A stretch of 64,000 nt of DNA. It comes from Phycisphaeraceae bacterium. GTDB lineage: Bacteria; Planctomycetota; Phycisphaerae; Phycisphaerales; UBA1924. Position 1 is the first letter of the stretch. Each line of letters starts with the position of its first letter. The notes under the pieces were generated by a model. That model was not told where the DNA came from. It did not search any database and saw nothing but the letters and a program-made list of their open reading frames with translations. Position numbers and translations under genes: made by a program. This document shows, one piece after another, positions 43,486 to 53,348 of the stretch. The DNA is taken from positions 62,001 to 126,000 of the forward strand of contig JAHBXB010000003.1 of NCBI GenBank assembly GCA_019636655.1, given 5' to 3'.

Positions 43486-45299
43486 GCGGCGAGCACCTCT
43501 TCACGCTTGACGAGCGAGCCCTTGCCCGGGTCGTTTCGGCGCTTGAACTCGATGGACCCCTCGGCCAGGGGCTTGTCGCCGACGGTGAGGCGGATCGGGA
43601 TGCCGACAAGGTCGGCGTCCTTGAACTTGACGCCGGGGCGTTCGTCGCGGTCGTCGATGAGGACGTCAAAGCCCGCGGCGGCGAGGTCGGCCGCGGCTTG
43701 GCGGGCGGCGTCCATCTGCTCCGGGGCGTCGGGCTTCATGACGGAGATGAGGACGTGGTAGGGCGCGATCGCCGCGGGCCAGATGATGCCGTTCTCATCG
43801 TGGCTCATCTCGACGCAGGCGGCCATGGTTCGGCTGACGCCGATGCCGTAGCAGCCCATGATGACGCTGCGCTTCTGCTGCTTGTCGTCGAGGATGGAGA
43901 AGCCCATGGCGTCGGAGTACTTGGTGCCGAGTTTGAAGATGTGGCCGACCTCGATGCCGCGGGCGGTTTCGAGTTTGGCGCCCGGGGCGCGCGGCGAGGG
44001 GTCGCCGGCGACGGCGTTGCGGACGTCGGCGACCTTTACATAACCCGGGTCGGCCAGTTTGGCGCCGACGTCGCGCTTCCAGTTGAAGTGCTTGACGTGG
44101 TAGTCGGGCTTGTCGCTGCCGGTGGCCCAGAAGCCGCCCTGGGCGGCGTCGGGGTCGATGAGCAGGAGCGTGCCGGGGATGGTGTTCACGACGCGGGGGC
44201 TGACGTAGCCGATGGCGAAGCCGGCGGCGCGGGCGGCCTTCTCGTCGGCGAGGGCGACGGCGCAGCCGCTGGCGATCTTGACCTTGCCCTCGTTGACATC
44301 CTGGTCGCCGCGGACGACGGCGAGGACCCACTGGACCCCCCCGCCTCCACCACTTGCTCCCGCCCCCCCACTGCCACCGCCCGCGGGCTGTGTGACCTGG
44401 AAGACGAGGGTCTTGAGCATCCGGTTGGGCTTGACGCCCATGGCCTTGCCGACTTCGTCGATGCCGGGGAGGTTGGGGGTGTGGACCTCGGTGAGTTCGC
44501 CGGTGGCGGGGGCGTCGAGGGTCGACTCCCGGGGCCCGATCTCGCACTTCTCGACGTTCGCCGCGTAGCCGGAGACGGGGCACTTGAGGATGGTGTCCTC
44601 ACCGCTGGCGCAGTTGACCATGAACTCGTGGGAAGCGGAGCCGCCGATGGGGCCGGACTCGGCCTCGACGACGGTGAAGTCCAGGCCGCAGCGGCGGAAG
44701 ATGTTGACGTACGCGGCGTACATGGCGTCGTACGCCTCGTTGAGGCCGCCGGGGCCCTCGATGGCGAGGTGGAAGGTGTACGCATCCTTCATGATGAACT
44801 CGCGGCAGCGGAGCAGGCCGGAGCGGGGGCGGGCCTCGTCGCGGTACTTGGTCTGGATCTGGAAGAGGCTGACGGGGAGGGACTTGTAGGAGGTGACCGC
44901 GGACTTCACGAGTTCCGTGATGGGCTCTTCGTGGGTGGGGCCAAGGGCGGCGACGGCGCCCTTGCGGTCGGTCACCTTGAAGAGGAGGTCGCCGTAGTCG
45001 ACGTCGCGCCGGGTGCCGGCGTACAGGTCGATCGGGAGGAGGGCGGGAAGGAGGAGTTCGCTGGAGCCGGCGGCTTCCATCTCCTCGCGGATGATCTGGG
45101 AGACCTTGCGGAGGGTGCGGCAGGCCAGCGGGAGGTAGTCATAGATGCCGGCGCCCAGCTTGCGGATGTAGCCAGCGCGGCTGAGGAGGATGTGGCTGGG
45201 GGATTCGGCGTCGGCGGGCGCTTCGCGGGTGGTCGGAATGAGCGTCTGGCGCCAGGAATGGATGCTGCCGCGGGCGGCGGCCTGGGTGGTCGTCGTCAT
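43461..45299 (-). CDS. proS: Prolyl-tRNA synthetase (bacterial type)
   Basis: A 612-residue class II synthetase started at ATG 45299 (MTTTTQAAARGSIHSW); an in-frame extension to 45398 is not conserved. Seen: SRAGYIRKLGAGIYDYLPLA (about 45-65), LGPTHEEPITELVKS for motif 2, and the SGLLRCREFIMKDAYTFH loop. A YbaK/INS-type editing insert lies at about 230-390, with a Gly/Ser-rich linker (about 312-325). The anticodon-binding domain is C-terminal. It charges tRNA-Pro and edits Ala-tRNA-Pro. The acetyltransferase gene overlaps its 3' end. Confidence 0.96.
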   Translation of the reverse strand: MTTTTQAAARGSIHSWRQTLIPTTREAPADAESPSHILLSRAGYIRKLGAGIYDYLPLACRTLRKVSQIIREEMEAAGSSELLLPALLPIDLYAGTRRDVDYGDLLFKVTDRKGAVAALGPTHEEPITELVKSAVTSYKSLPVSLFQIQTKYRDEARPRSGLLRCREFIMKDAYTFHLAIEGPGGLNEAYDAMYAAYVNIFRRCGLDFTVVEAESGPIGGSASHEFMVNCASGEDTILKCPVSGYAANVEKCEIGPRESTLDAPATGELTEVHTPNLPGIDEVGKAMGVKPNRMLKTLVFQVTQPAGGGSGGAGASGGGGGVQWVLAVVRGDQDVNEGKVKIASGCAVALADEKAARAAGFAIGYVSPRVVNTIPGTLLLIDPDAAQGGFWATGSDKPDYHVKHFNWKRDVGAKLADPGYVKVADVRNAVAGDPSPRAPGAKLETARGIEVGHIFKLGTKYSDAMGFSILDDKQQKRSVIMGCYGIGVSRTMAACVEMSHDENGIIWPAAIAPYHVLISVMKPDAPEQMDAARQAAADLAAAGFDVLIDDRDERPGVKFKDADLVGIPIRLTVGDKPLAEGSIEFKRRNDPGKGSLVKREEVLAACKQALAM

Positions 45300-45409
45300 A
45301 GGGCGGCATGGTAGCCGTGGGGATGTGGAAGGCTGCGTGAGGGAAGCCTGCGTGAGCGAGGGCGAGGCCCCCACTTCCCCCGCACGCTCTCCCGCCACTC
45401 CCGAGGCGA

Positions 45410-46698
<1,289 letters not shown>

Positions 46699-46702
<4 letters not shown>

Positions 46703-47730
46703 TGGCGCGCACTCCTTTGCGAGGCTCCAGGCGGGTGGGTCGTCGGGCCGCCGGAAGGCTGAGACGTTAGGCGGGCGGGGACGTGGATTGCAGGGTCGGC
46801 GCTGCGCGCCGCGGTGTTTTGCGGGTCGAACCGGGGAAGAGGGGCCGGGGCGAGGCGCTCCAGGGCGGCGAGGTGACGCCGGCACCGGGCGCAGGCACGG
46901 CACGGGGCCGGGCCGTCCTGCTCGCACCACCAGCAGGCCCACAGGGGGGCGTCCATGTCGATCGCGAGGTCGGTCAACTGGAGGTCGGTGAGGTCGACAT
47001 AGGGGACTTCGACGCGGATGGGGAGGCCGTCGACCGCGGCCAGGTGGCCGATGAGCAGGGCTCGATCGCAGGTCTCGGCGATCGCGGTGAGGTTCAGGGC
47101 CGAGGGATCCTGGGGATTCGGGGCGTTGGCGGAGGCGTCATCGCCGTCGGGCTCGGAGCCGGGGAGTTCGCCGGCGTGGATCGGCCAGATGATGCGGGTC
47201 AGGCGGTGCTCGTGGGCCGCGGCGAGGGCGGCGAGGAGCATGCGGGAGAGGGCCAGGCCGGGCGGGGCGGCCGCAGGGGCGGGAGGGGTGGGGTCGCCAC
47301 CGATGAAGGGGATCGCGGCGAGGGTGGCCTGGGTGCGGGCGCTGCGCTCCGCCGCGGCGGTGGAGAGCCAGGGGGTGTAGGGGCTCGGGGGTGGCCTCCA
47401 GGCGACCGAGGTGGAGCCCGGGGCCTCTCTCTCGGGGTTGGATCGGCGGAGGGAATCACCCCATGTCGCCACGAGGCCGCCGAGGCTGCCGTCGGTGATG
47501 ATGAGGGCGGGCGTGGAGGGGGGCACTCGGTTGGATGATCGGCCGGTTGGCGGGGCGGGCTGCAAGAGTGGGCGGAGGGCATCAAACAGGCCGGCAAGTG
47601 CGTCGTTGATATAGCTGTGATGGAGGTGCGCACGGAGCGAAAACGGGCCAAGTGCTTCCTTGCCGCCATCAGCGTCGAGTTCCACGGGCATTAGTAGACG
47701 CGCGCGTCCGTGAATGGAACAATGAACCAT
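46699..47730 (-). CDS. QueC-like protein without a PP-loop
   Basis: A 343-residue protein when started at ATG 47730 behind GGGGGAGGGG; ATG 47691 is an alternative. The C-terminal 120 residues look like 7-cyano-7-deazaguanine synthase (QueC): IRVEVPYVDLTDLQLTDLAI, then WACWWCEQDGPAPCRACARC with the four zinc Cys and an R-R-x-x-A-x-x-x-L helix. The ATP-binding S-G-G-x-D-S loop expected near the start is missing; the corresponding stretch reads ALIITDGSLGGLVATWGDSL. Catalysis of the QueC reaction is therefore doubtful. It is upstream of and coupled to lysC. Confidence 0.65.
47697..47708. promoter_or_regulatory. 12-bp palindrome in front of the second tetR-type gene
   Basis: GACGCGCGCGTC is a perfect palindrome 20 bases before the ATG at 47729 and inside or just upstream of the divergent gene. 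It may be an operator for the TetR protein. Confidence 0.35.
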
Positions 47731-48394
47731 GCCAGCCCCTCCCCCGCCGCGGCGTCCCGGGCGCCCTCGTGACCCGTCCCTGGCCGATCGACGCCGCGAG
47801 CAGATCTTGTGCCGAGCGACCGAGGTGTTCGCCCGCCAAGGCGTTGCTGGCACCGATCTCCAGGATGTAGCCGATGCGATTGGGGTCGGGAAAGGGACGC
47901 TCTACAGGTACTTTCCGAACAAACGTGCGTTGTTCGAGGCCGCCGTGGCCCGGGTGATGTCGCGTATGCAGGCGGCCATCGACGACGGCATGGCCGGAAT
48001 CGACGATCCGCTCGAGAAGCTGGACTCGGTTGTCCGCAACTACCTGACGTTCTTCGACGAGCACCGCGAGTACGTCGAGGTGCTCATCCAGGAGCGGGCG
48101 GCGCTTGGGGGCCGCACCAAGCCGGCGTACTTCCGCCACAGGCTGTCGCAGGTCGGTCGCTGGCACGACATGTACCTGGAGATGATGGCCGAAGGACGGA
48201 TGCAGCGTCGACCGCCGGGGCAAGTCTCGGATTTCATCGGGAATGTGCTCTACGGACGGATGTTTACCAACTACATGGCGGGGCGCACCGAGAGCATCGA
48301 TGAGCAAGCCGACTCGCTCCTGGACATCCTGTTCGATGGCCTCCTGACCGACGCAGAGCGATCGCGCCGGGCCGCTGTGCCCAGAAAGAGGTAG
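47729..48394 (+). CDS. TetR-family regulator
   Basis: A 221-residue regulator. The helix-turn-helix domain reads RREQILCRATEVFARQGVAG, then DLQDVADAIGVGKGTLYRYF and PNKRALFEAAV. The ligand domain (75-190) is helical, with a TetR_C-type pattern LEKLDSVVRNYLTFF. The start ATG shares the bases CATG (47728-47731) with the start of the divergent QueC-like gene and has no clear ribosome site. One base separates its stop from the adaptor gene, so it is in one transcript with the pump it most likely represses. Confidence 0.92.
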   Translation: MPAPPPPRRPGRPRDPSLADRRREQILCRATEVFARQGVAGTDLQDVADAIGVGKGTLYRYFPNKRALFEAAVARVMSRMQAAIDDGMAGIDDPLEKLDSVVRNYLTFFDEHREYVEVLIQERAALGGRTKPAYFRHRLSQVGRWHDMYLEMMAEGRMQRRPPGQVSDFIGNVLYGRMFTNYMAGRTESIDEQADSLLDILFDGLLTDAERSRRAAVPRKR

Positions 48395-48395
48395 C

Positions 48396-49535
48396 ATGAC
48401 CAAGCGAGCCGCGATGCTCGGCGCCGTGGGGGTGTTTTTCGCGACTGCTGTTGGATGTGACCGCGCCTCGCCTCCCCCGGAGGGCGCAGCGATATCGCAG
48501 CCGGTCGCGCCGGTGGTCACGGCGGTGGCGACCATCGGCGACGCCGCGGTCGTGATCCGGGCCGTGGGGACCGTCGAATCTCGCTCACGGGTGATGCTCA
48601 AGCCGCAGATCGCCGGACGGATCGGCCGGCTCCTCTCCGCGGAGGGGACGAGTGTCGAAGCGGGCCAGCCGCTCCTCTCGCTGGACGCCCGCCCCTTCGA
48701 GTCCGCCCTCCGCGAGGCCGAGGCGAACCTGCGGAGGACTCGCGCGATGCTGGTCGACGCCCGGGACCAGGTGACCCGCCAGGCCGAGGCCCTGAAGTCG
48801 ATGGCCACAAGCGAGCGTGCCCTTGAGGAGGCAAACGCGCTCGCGGCCGCGGCGGAGGCGACGGTGCTCGGTTCGGAAGCGGCCGTGGAGGTGGCGAAGC
48901 TCAACCTGGAGTACTGCACGATTGTCGCGCCGTTCGCCGGAAGGCTTGGACAGTTCCTCGCGAAGCCCGGCGCGGTGGTCAAGGAGAACGAGACCGACCT
49001 GGTCGAGCTGGCGCAGATGGCGCCGATAGACGTGGCCTTCTCGGTCCCGGAGCAGCACCTGGCCCAGATCCGAAGGGCCGCCGCGGCCGGAGAGGTGGAC
49101 GTGGTGGCGACTCCGACCGGGACCCATGACACCGCCGAGTCTGGGCGCCTGACATTCATCGACAGCACCGTGGACTCGACGACGGGGACCATCCGACTCA
49201 AGGCGACCTTCGCCAACGACGATGGCGAGCTCTGGCCCGGCCAGTTCTGCGATGTCGAAATCACTGTCCGGCGCGAGGCCGACAGCGTGCAGGTCCCCGA
49301 TAGCGCCGTGCTCCCCTCGCAGGCGGGGGACTCGGTGTGGATTGTCACACCCGAGCAGACCGCGGAACTCCGGGTCGTTCGGGTCCGGCGGTCCTATGGC
49401 GGCCTGAGCGTGCTGGATTCGGGCGTCAAGAGCGGCGAGATCGTGGTTACAGAGGGGCAGTTGCGACTGGCGCCGGGAATCAAGGTCGAGGTCAAGGCTG
49501 CGGCGCCGGCCGGCGCGGCGGGAGAGGCGCGGTGA
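48396..49535 (+). CDS. RND efflux adaptor lipoprotein (HlyD/MFP family)
   Basis: A 379-residue adaptor with a lipoprotein signal peptide (lipobox AVGC, Cys at about 21). The usual MFP order follows: a first lipoyl half (VMLKPQIAGRIGRLLSAEGT), a long Ala/Glu helical hairpin (about 95-170), a second lipoyl half (CTIVAPFAGRLGQFLAKPG), then beta-barrel and membrane-proximal domains. It joins an RND pump to an outer-membrane channel. It begins one base after the TetR stop and its own stop overlaps the pump start (GTGA). Confidence 0.93.
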   Translation: MTKRAAMLGAVGVFFATAVGCDRASPPPEGAAISQPVAPVVTAVATIGDAAVVIRAVGTVESRSRVMLKPQIAGRIGRLLSAEGTSVEAGQPLLSLDARPFESALREAEANLRRTRAMLVDARDQVTRQAEALKSMATSERALEEANALAAAAEATVLGSEAAVEVAKLNLEYCTIVAPFAGRLGQFLAKPGAVVKENETDLVELAQMAPIDVAFSVPEQHLAQIRRAAAAGEVDVVATPTGTHDTAESGRLTFIDSTVDSTTGTIRLKATFANDDGELWPGQFCDVEITVRREADSVQVPDSAVLPSQAGDSVWIVTPEQTAELRVVRVRRSYGGLSVLDSGVKSGEIVVTEGQLRLAPGIKVEVKAAAPAGAAGEAR

Positions 49536-52500
49536 AGATCTCCGAGCCGTTCATCCGTCGTCCGGTGATGACCATCCTTCTGATGGCGGCGCTCACGCTC
49601 TTTGGCTGGCTGGCATACCGCAGGCTCCCGGTCAGCGATTTGCCGAATGTGGACTTCCCAACGATCCAGGTGTCCGCGGCGCTCCCCGGGGCGAGCCCCG
49701 AGACGATGGCGTCGAGCGTCGCCACGCCGCTGGAGCGCGAGTTCTCGACGATCGCCGGCATTGACTCGATGACCTCGACCAGCCTGCAGGGGAGTACCCA
49801 GATCACCCTGCAGTTCGCGCTGGATCGGAACATCGATGCCGCGGCGCAGGACGTCCAGGCCGCGATCTCAAGGTCAAGCCGGTCCCTTCCGTCGGAGATG
49901 CCCAGCCCCCCAAGCTACAAGAAGGTTAATCCGGCGGATCAGCCCGTGTTGTACCTCGTGGTCAAGAGCGACACGCTTCCGCTCTACCAGCTGAACGAGT
50001 ACGGCGAGACACTGCTCAGCCAGCGCATCAGCCAGCTCCCCGGAGTGGCCCAGGTCGTGGTCTACGGATCCCAGAAGTACGCCGTCAGGATCCAGGTGGA
50101 CCCCCGCAGGCTGGCGTCGATGGGACTGGGAATCGACGAGCTCGCGAGCGCCATCCAGGAGCGGAACGTCAACCTGCCGGTCGGGGCAATCGAGGGGGCG
50201 CAGCAGACTCTGACGATTCAGGCAACCGGGCAGTTGATGGACGCGCAGGCGTACCGGCACGCGATCGTCGCGTACCGACGGGGCAACGCCGTCCGCCTGG
50301 ATCAGCTGGGCGACGCGGTCGACAGCGTCGAGAACAACAAGACAGCCGCGTGGTTCCGCGCCTCGGGCGAGGACGGGGTGCGGGCGATCATTCTCGCCGT
50401 GCAGCGGCAGCCCGGCGCGAACACAGTCGAGGTCGTGGACTCGATCAAACGGATGCTGCCGTCGTTCAGGGCCCAGCTGCCGCCCTCGGTGAGCATCGGC
50501 ACCCTGTACGACCGGTCGGCAACCATCCGCGAATCGGTGCACGATGTCAAGTTCACCCTGGTGCTGACCCTGGGGCTGGTGGTGCTGGTGATCTTCGTGT
50601 TCCTCCGGAACGTCCGGGCCACCCTGATCCCGAGCGTGGCGATGCCGATCTCGATCGTGGCGACGTTCGCGGCCATGCACCTGCTGGGGTTCAGCCTCGA
50701 CAACCTCTCGCTGATGGCCCTGACACTGAGCGTGGGCTTTGTGGTCGACGATGCCATCGTGGTCCTCGAGAACATCGTGCGGCACATCGAGATGGGCAAG
50801 ACACCGATGCGGGCCGCGCTCGACGGCTCCGCGGAGATCGGCTTCACGATCCTCTCGATGACGCTGTCGCTGGTCGCCGTGTTTATCCCCGTGCTCTTCA
50901 TGGGTGGACTGGTCGGCCGGCTGCTCAACGAGTTCGCGGTAACGATTGCGGTTGCCATCCTGGCGTCGGGTGTGGTGTCCCTCACGCTCACGCCGATGAT
51001 GTCGGCCCGGCTCCTCAAGGCGTCGGCGCACGCGCCCCACGGGCACAACGCACGGCACGGCGTGATGTACCGCGCGATCGAGTGGGTCTTCGATTCGACG
51101 CTCGCGGGCTACGCGGCGACCCTTCGATGGGTGCTGCGCTGGAAGCTCGCGACGGTGGTCGCGTCGGCGGCGGTGCTCTGGGCAACGGTGTACATGTTCT
51201 CGGTCATCCCCAAGGGGTTCCTTCCGTCTGAGGACCAGGGCCGCATCCTGGCGCAGACCGAGGCCGCGGAGGGCACGAGCTTCCAGCGGATGGTCGGCTA
51301 CCAGCAGGCGCTCTCGGACATTGTCGCGAGCCACCCCGACGTGGAGAGCTTCATGTCGAGCATCGGCGCCCGCGGCGGGCAGTCGACCGGCTCGAACGTT
51401 GGCACGATCTTCATGCGGCTCAAGGACCGCGGCGCACGGTCGCGCTCGCTGGACGAGGTGATGGAGGACCTCCGGCCCAAGCTCGCGCAGGTCCCGGGAG
51501 TGCGGGCGTTCCTCCAGAACCCGCCCACGATCCGTATCGGCGGGCAGCTGACCAAGAGCCTGTACCAGGTCACGCTTCAGGGCCCGGACACGGCCGAGAT
51601 GTACCGGTACGCGCCGCTTCTCGCAGAAAAGATGCGGGCCTTGCCGGGGCTGCTCGATGTCACCACAGACCTGCAACTCAAGAACCCCCAGCTGCGGGTG
51701 GAGATCGACCGCAACAAGGCCGCGGCGGTCGGCGTGTCGCCGGAGCAGATCGAACTCGCGCTGTCGAGTGCCTTCGGCTCCCGGGAGATCTCCACGATCT
51801 ACGCCTCGAACAACGACTACAAGGTCATCATGGAGCTGGAGTCTCGCTTCCAGGCCGATCCATCCTGGCTGGACACGCTCTTTGTTCGCTCCGCAAGCGG
51901 TCAGCTCGTGCACCTCACCGCGGTGGCAACCCTGACGCGCGACGTGGGTCCAATGTCGGTCAACCACTCGGGGCAGCTGCCGAGCGTCACGGTGTCGTTC
52001 AACCTGGCGCCCGGCACGTCGATTGGTACCGCGGTCGACGCCGTCACCGACCTGGCCCGTCGGACGATCCCGGCGACCATCTCGACCACGTTTCAAGGCA
52101 CGGCGCAGGCGTTCCAGTCATCCCTCGCCGGCTTGGGACTGCTGCTGGCGATGGCCATCCTAGTGACCTACATCATCCTGGGTATCCTCTACGAGTCCTT
52201 CGTGCACCCGCTGACAATCCTGTCTGCCCTGCCCTTTGCCGGGTTCGGGGCGCTCGCGACGTTGCTGCTGTTCAGGGTCGAGCTCTCGCTGTACGCCTTC
52301 GTCGGTGTCATCCTGCTCGTAGGGCTGGTGAAGAAAAACGGCATCATGATGGTGGACTTCGCCATCGAGCAGCGGCGAGAACGGGGCCTGTCTGCTCAAG
52401 AAGCGATCTTTAGCGCGTGCCTTGTGCGGTTCAGGCCGATCATGATGACTACCGCGGCGGCCCTGATGGGCACCCTGCCCATCGCATTGGGGGTTGGCGC

Positions 52501-52741
52501 GGGAGCCGAGAGCCGGCGGCCGTTGGGCCTAGCCGTGGTCGGCGGCCTGCTCTTCTCGCAGTTGGTCACGCTGTACGCGACGCCCGTGTTCTACATCTAT
52601 CTCGATAGGCTCCAGCGGCACCGTGCGGCGGAGGACCATGACCTGGAGCGGGCGTCGGCTCGAACGCCGCCAGCAACCTTCAGTTCAAATGGCACGAAAG
52701 AGGGTCAGGGGGATATGCCCGGAGCGTTCGTCCATGACTGA
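49532..52741 (+). CDS. RND-family efflux permease
   Basis: A 1069-residue pump started at GTG 49532. It opens with KISEPFIRRPVMTILLMAAL and shows the HAE1 layout of 12 helices and two large periplasmic domains. The relay Asp pair at 406-407 is in GFVVDDAIVVLENI. PVLFMGGLVGRLLNEFAVT and GLVKKNGIMMVDFAIEQR (second half) fit the MdtB/MdtC subgroup. It exports lipophilic compounds with proton drive. The operon is TetR, adaptor, pump, all within one or a few bases of each other. No channel gene is beside it. Confidence 0.95.
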   Translation: MKISEPFIRRPVMTILLMAALTLFGWLAYRRLPVSDLPNVDFPTIQVSAALPGASPETMASSVATPLEREFSTIAGIDSMTSTSLQGSTQITLQFALDRNIDAAAQDVQAAISRSSRSLPSEMPSPPSYKKVNPADQPVLYLVVKSDTLPLYQLNEYGETLLSQRISQLPGVAQVVVYGSQKYAVRIQVDPRRLASMGLGIDELASAIQERNVNLPVGAIEGAQQTLTIQATGQLMDAQAYRHAIVAYRRGNAVRLDQLGDAVDSVENNKTAAWFRASGEDGVRAIILAVQRQPGANTVEVVDSIKRMLPSFRAQLPPSVSIGTLYDRSATIRESVHDVKFTLVLTLGLVVLVIFVFLRNVRATLIPSVAMPISIVATFAAMHLLGFSLDNLSLMALTLSVGFVVDDAIVVLENIVRHIEMGKTPMRAALDGSAEIGFTILSMTLSLVAVFIPVLFMGGLVGRLLNEFAVTIAVAILASGVVSLTLTPMMSARLLKASAHAPHGHNARHGVMYRAIEWVFDSTLAGYAATLRWVLRWKLATVVASAAVLWATVYMFSVIPKGFLPSEDQGRILAQTEAAEGTSFQRMVGYQQALSDIVASHPDVESFMSSIGARGGQSTGSNVGTIFMRLKDRGARSRSLDEVMEDLRPKLAQVPGVRAFLQNPPTIRIGGQLTKSLYQVTLQGPDTAEMYRYAPLLAEKMRALPGLLDVTTDLQLKNPQLRVEIDRNKAAAVGVSPEQIELALSSAFGSREISTIYASNNDYKVIMELESRFQADPSWLDTLFVRSASGQLVHLTAVATLTRDVGPMSVNHSGQLPSVTVSFNLAPGTSIGTAVDAVTDLARRTIPATISTTFQGTAQAFQSSLAGLGLLLAMAILVTYIILGILYESFVHPLTILSALPFAGFGALATLLLFRVELSLYAFVGVILLVGLVKKNGIMMVDFAIEQRRERGLSAQEAIFSACLVRFRPIMMTTAAALMGTLPIALGVGAGAESRRPLGLAVVGGLLFSQLVTLYATPVFYIYLDRLQRHRAAEDHDLERASARTPPATFSSNGTKEGQGDMPGAFVHD

Positions 52742-53052
52742 CGCCTCAGCGCCCTCGACGCGGCGGCAGGAATCCTCGCCGCACGCAGTCAGCAAGCCCT
52801 TGCTAGGAGAGGTTGGTGCCGACTGATTGAATTTTTTGCGGCGCCGGAAGCAGTCCACTATTTGCGGACTGCCCGTACTGGGCGAGAGCAACCGTAAGGG
52901 TTGCCGTCGGACCCGAGGTTCGAATTGAAGACAGAACAGAGAACGCGGCGGGTGGGCCGGTGGTCGGCCCCGGCGTCAGTAACCCCAGTTCTGACGGGGC
53001 TTCCTCGCATCTTCTCAACTACGGCCCGAGGCGCCCGAATGGCCCGACCCGT

Positions 53053-53085
53053 AAACCAAAACGCCCCCGCGTTTCCGCGAGGGCG
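53053..53085 (-). terminator. Terminator-like hairpin facing left
   Basis: Arms 53062-53071 and 53076-53085 pair over ten bases (one G-T) around a TTTC loop. The plus strand has a run AAACCAAAA (53053-53061), so on the minus strand the hairpin is followed by a U-rich tract. No minus-strand gene ends here. Confidence 0.6.
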
Positions 53086-53226
53086 TCGGCAACTCCCCGA
53101 TCGGAACGAGTTCAAACCGTCGAATCCGGGCCGCCAGAGGGGTTTCTGACAGGCGCTCTCTGGTTAACAGGCCGTGGTCGCGCCCTGCGGTAGTTGCGGT
53201 ACGAGGTTTGGTCGGGTGTTGATGCG

Positions 53227-53257
53227 TTGAGCATCGGCCGCGACGGGGTGGTATACT
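53227..53257 (+). promoter_or_regulatory. Possible promoter of the defence cluster
   Basis: TTGAGC (53227-53232) and TATACT (53252-53257) are 19 bases apart, about 91 bases before the first cluster gene. The -10 is good and the spacing is longer than ideal. Confidence 0.35.
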
Positions 53258-53310
53258 GCAGCGGTCGCCTTTCGCTCGCGAGAGCGGGGCCGCCGAAGCA
53301 AAGTCGGGTC

Positions 53311-53322
53311 GCGGCATGCCGC
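53311..53322. promoter_or_regulatory. 12-bp palindrome before the first cluster gene
   Basis: GCGGCATGCCGC is a perfect palindrome 26 bases upstream of ATG 53349 and within the expected mRNA leader. It could be an operator for a regulator of the cluster. Confidence 0.35.
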
Positions 53323-53348
53323 CGCCCGCGAACATTCAGGAGGTTCAC

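Larger units (their letters stand above)
52742..53348. other. 607-base gap at the edge of the defence cluster
   Basis: No convincing gene. It holds a seven-base-arm hairpin (52850-52872), a six-base-arm hairpin (52888-52904), a minus-strand terminator-like structure (53053-53085), a promoter-like TATACT (53252-53257), a hairpin (53273-53286) and a palindrome (53311-53322). This is where the ordinary genes end and the cluster begins. No tRNA gene, integrase or attachment repeat was found. Confidence 0.6.

Noticed and set aside
52914-52928. tRNA T-loop-like GGTTCGAAT sequence
   Set aside because: The flanking bases do not form a T-stem, and no acceptor, D- or anticodon arm can be drawn around it.
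53101-53160. Possible tRNA on either strand in the cluster leader
   Set aside because: TTCAAAC and TTTGAAC loops occur, but the stems do not pair.
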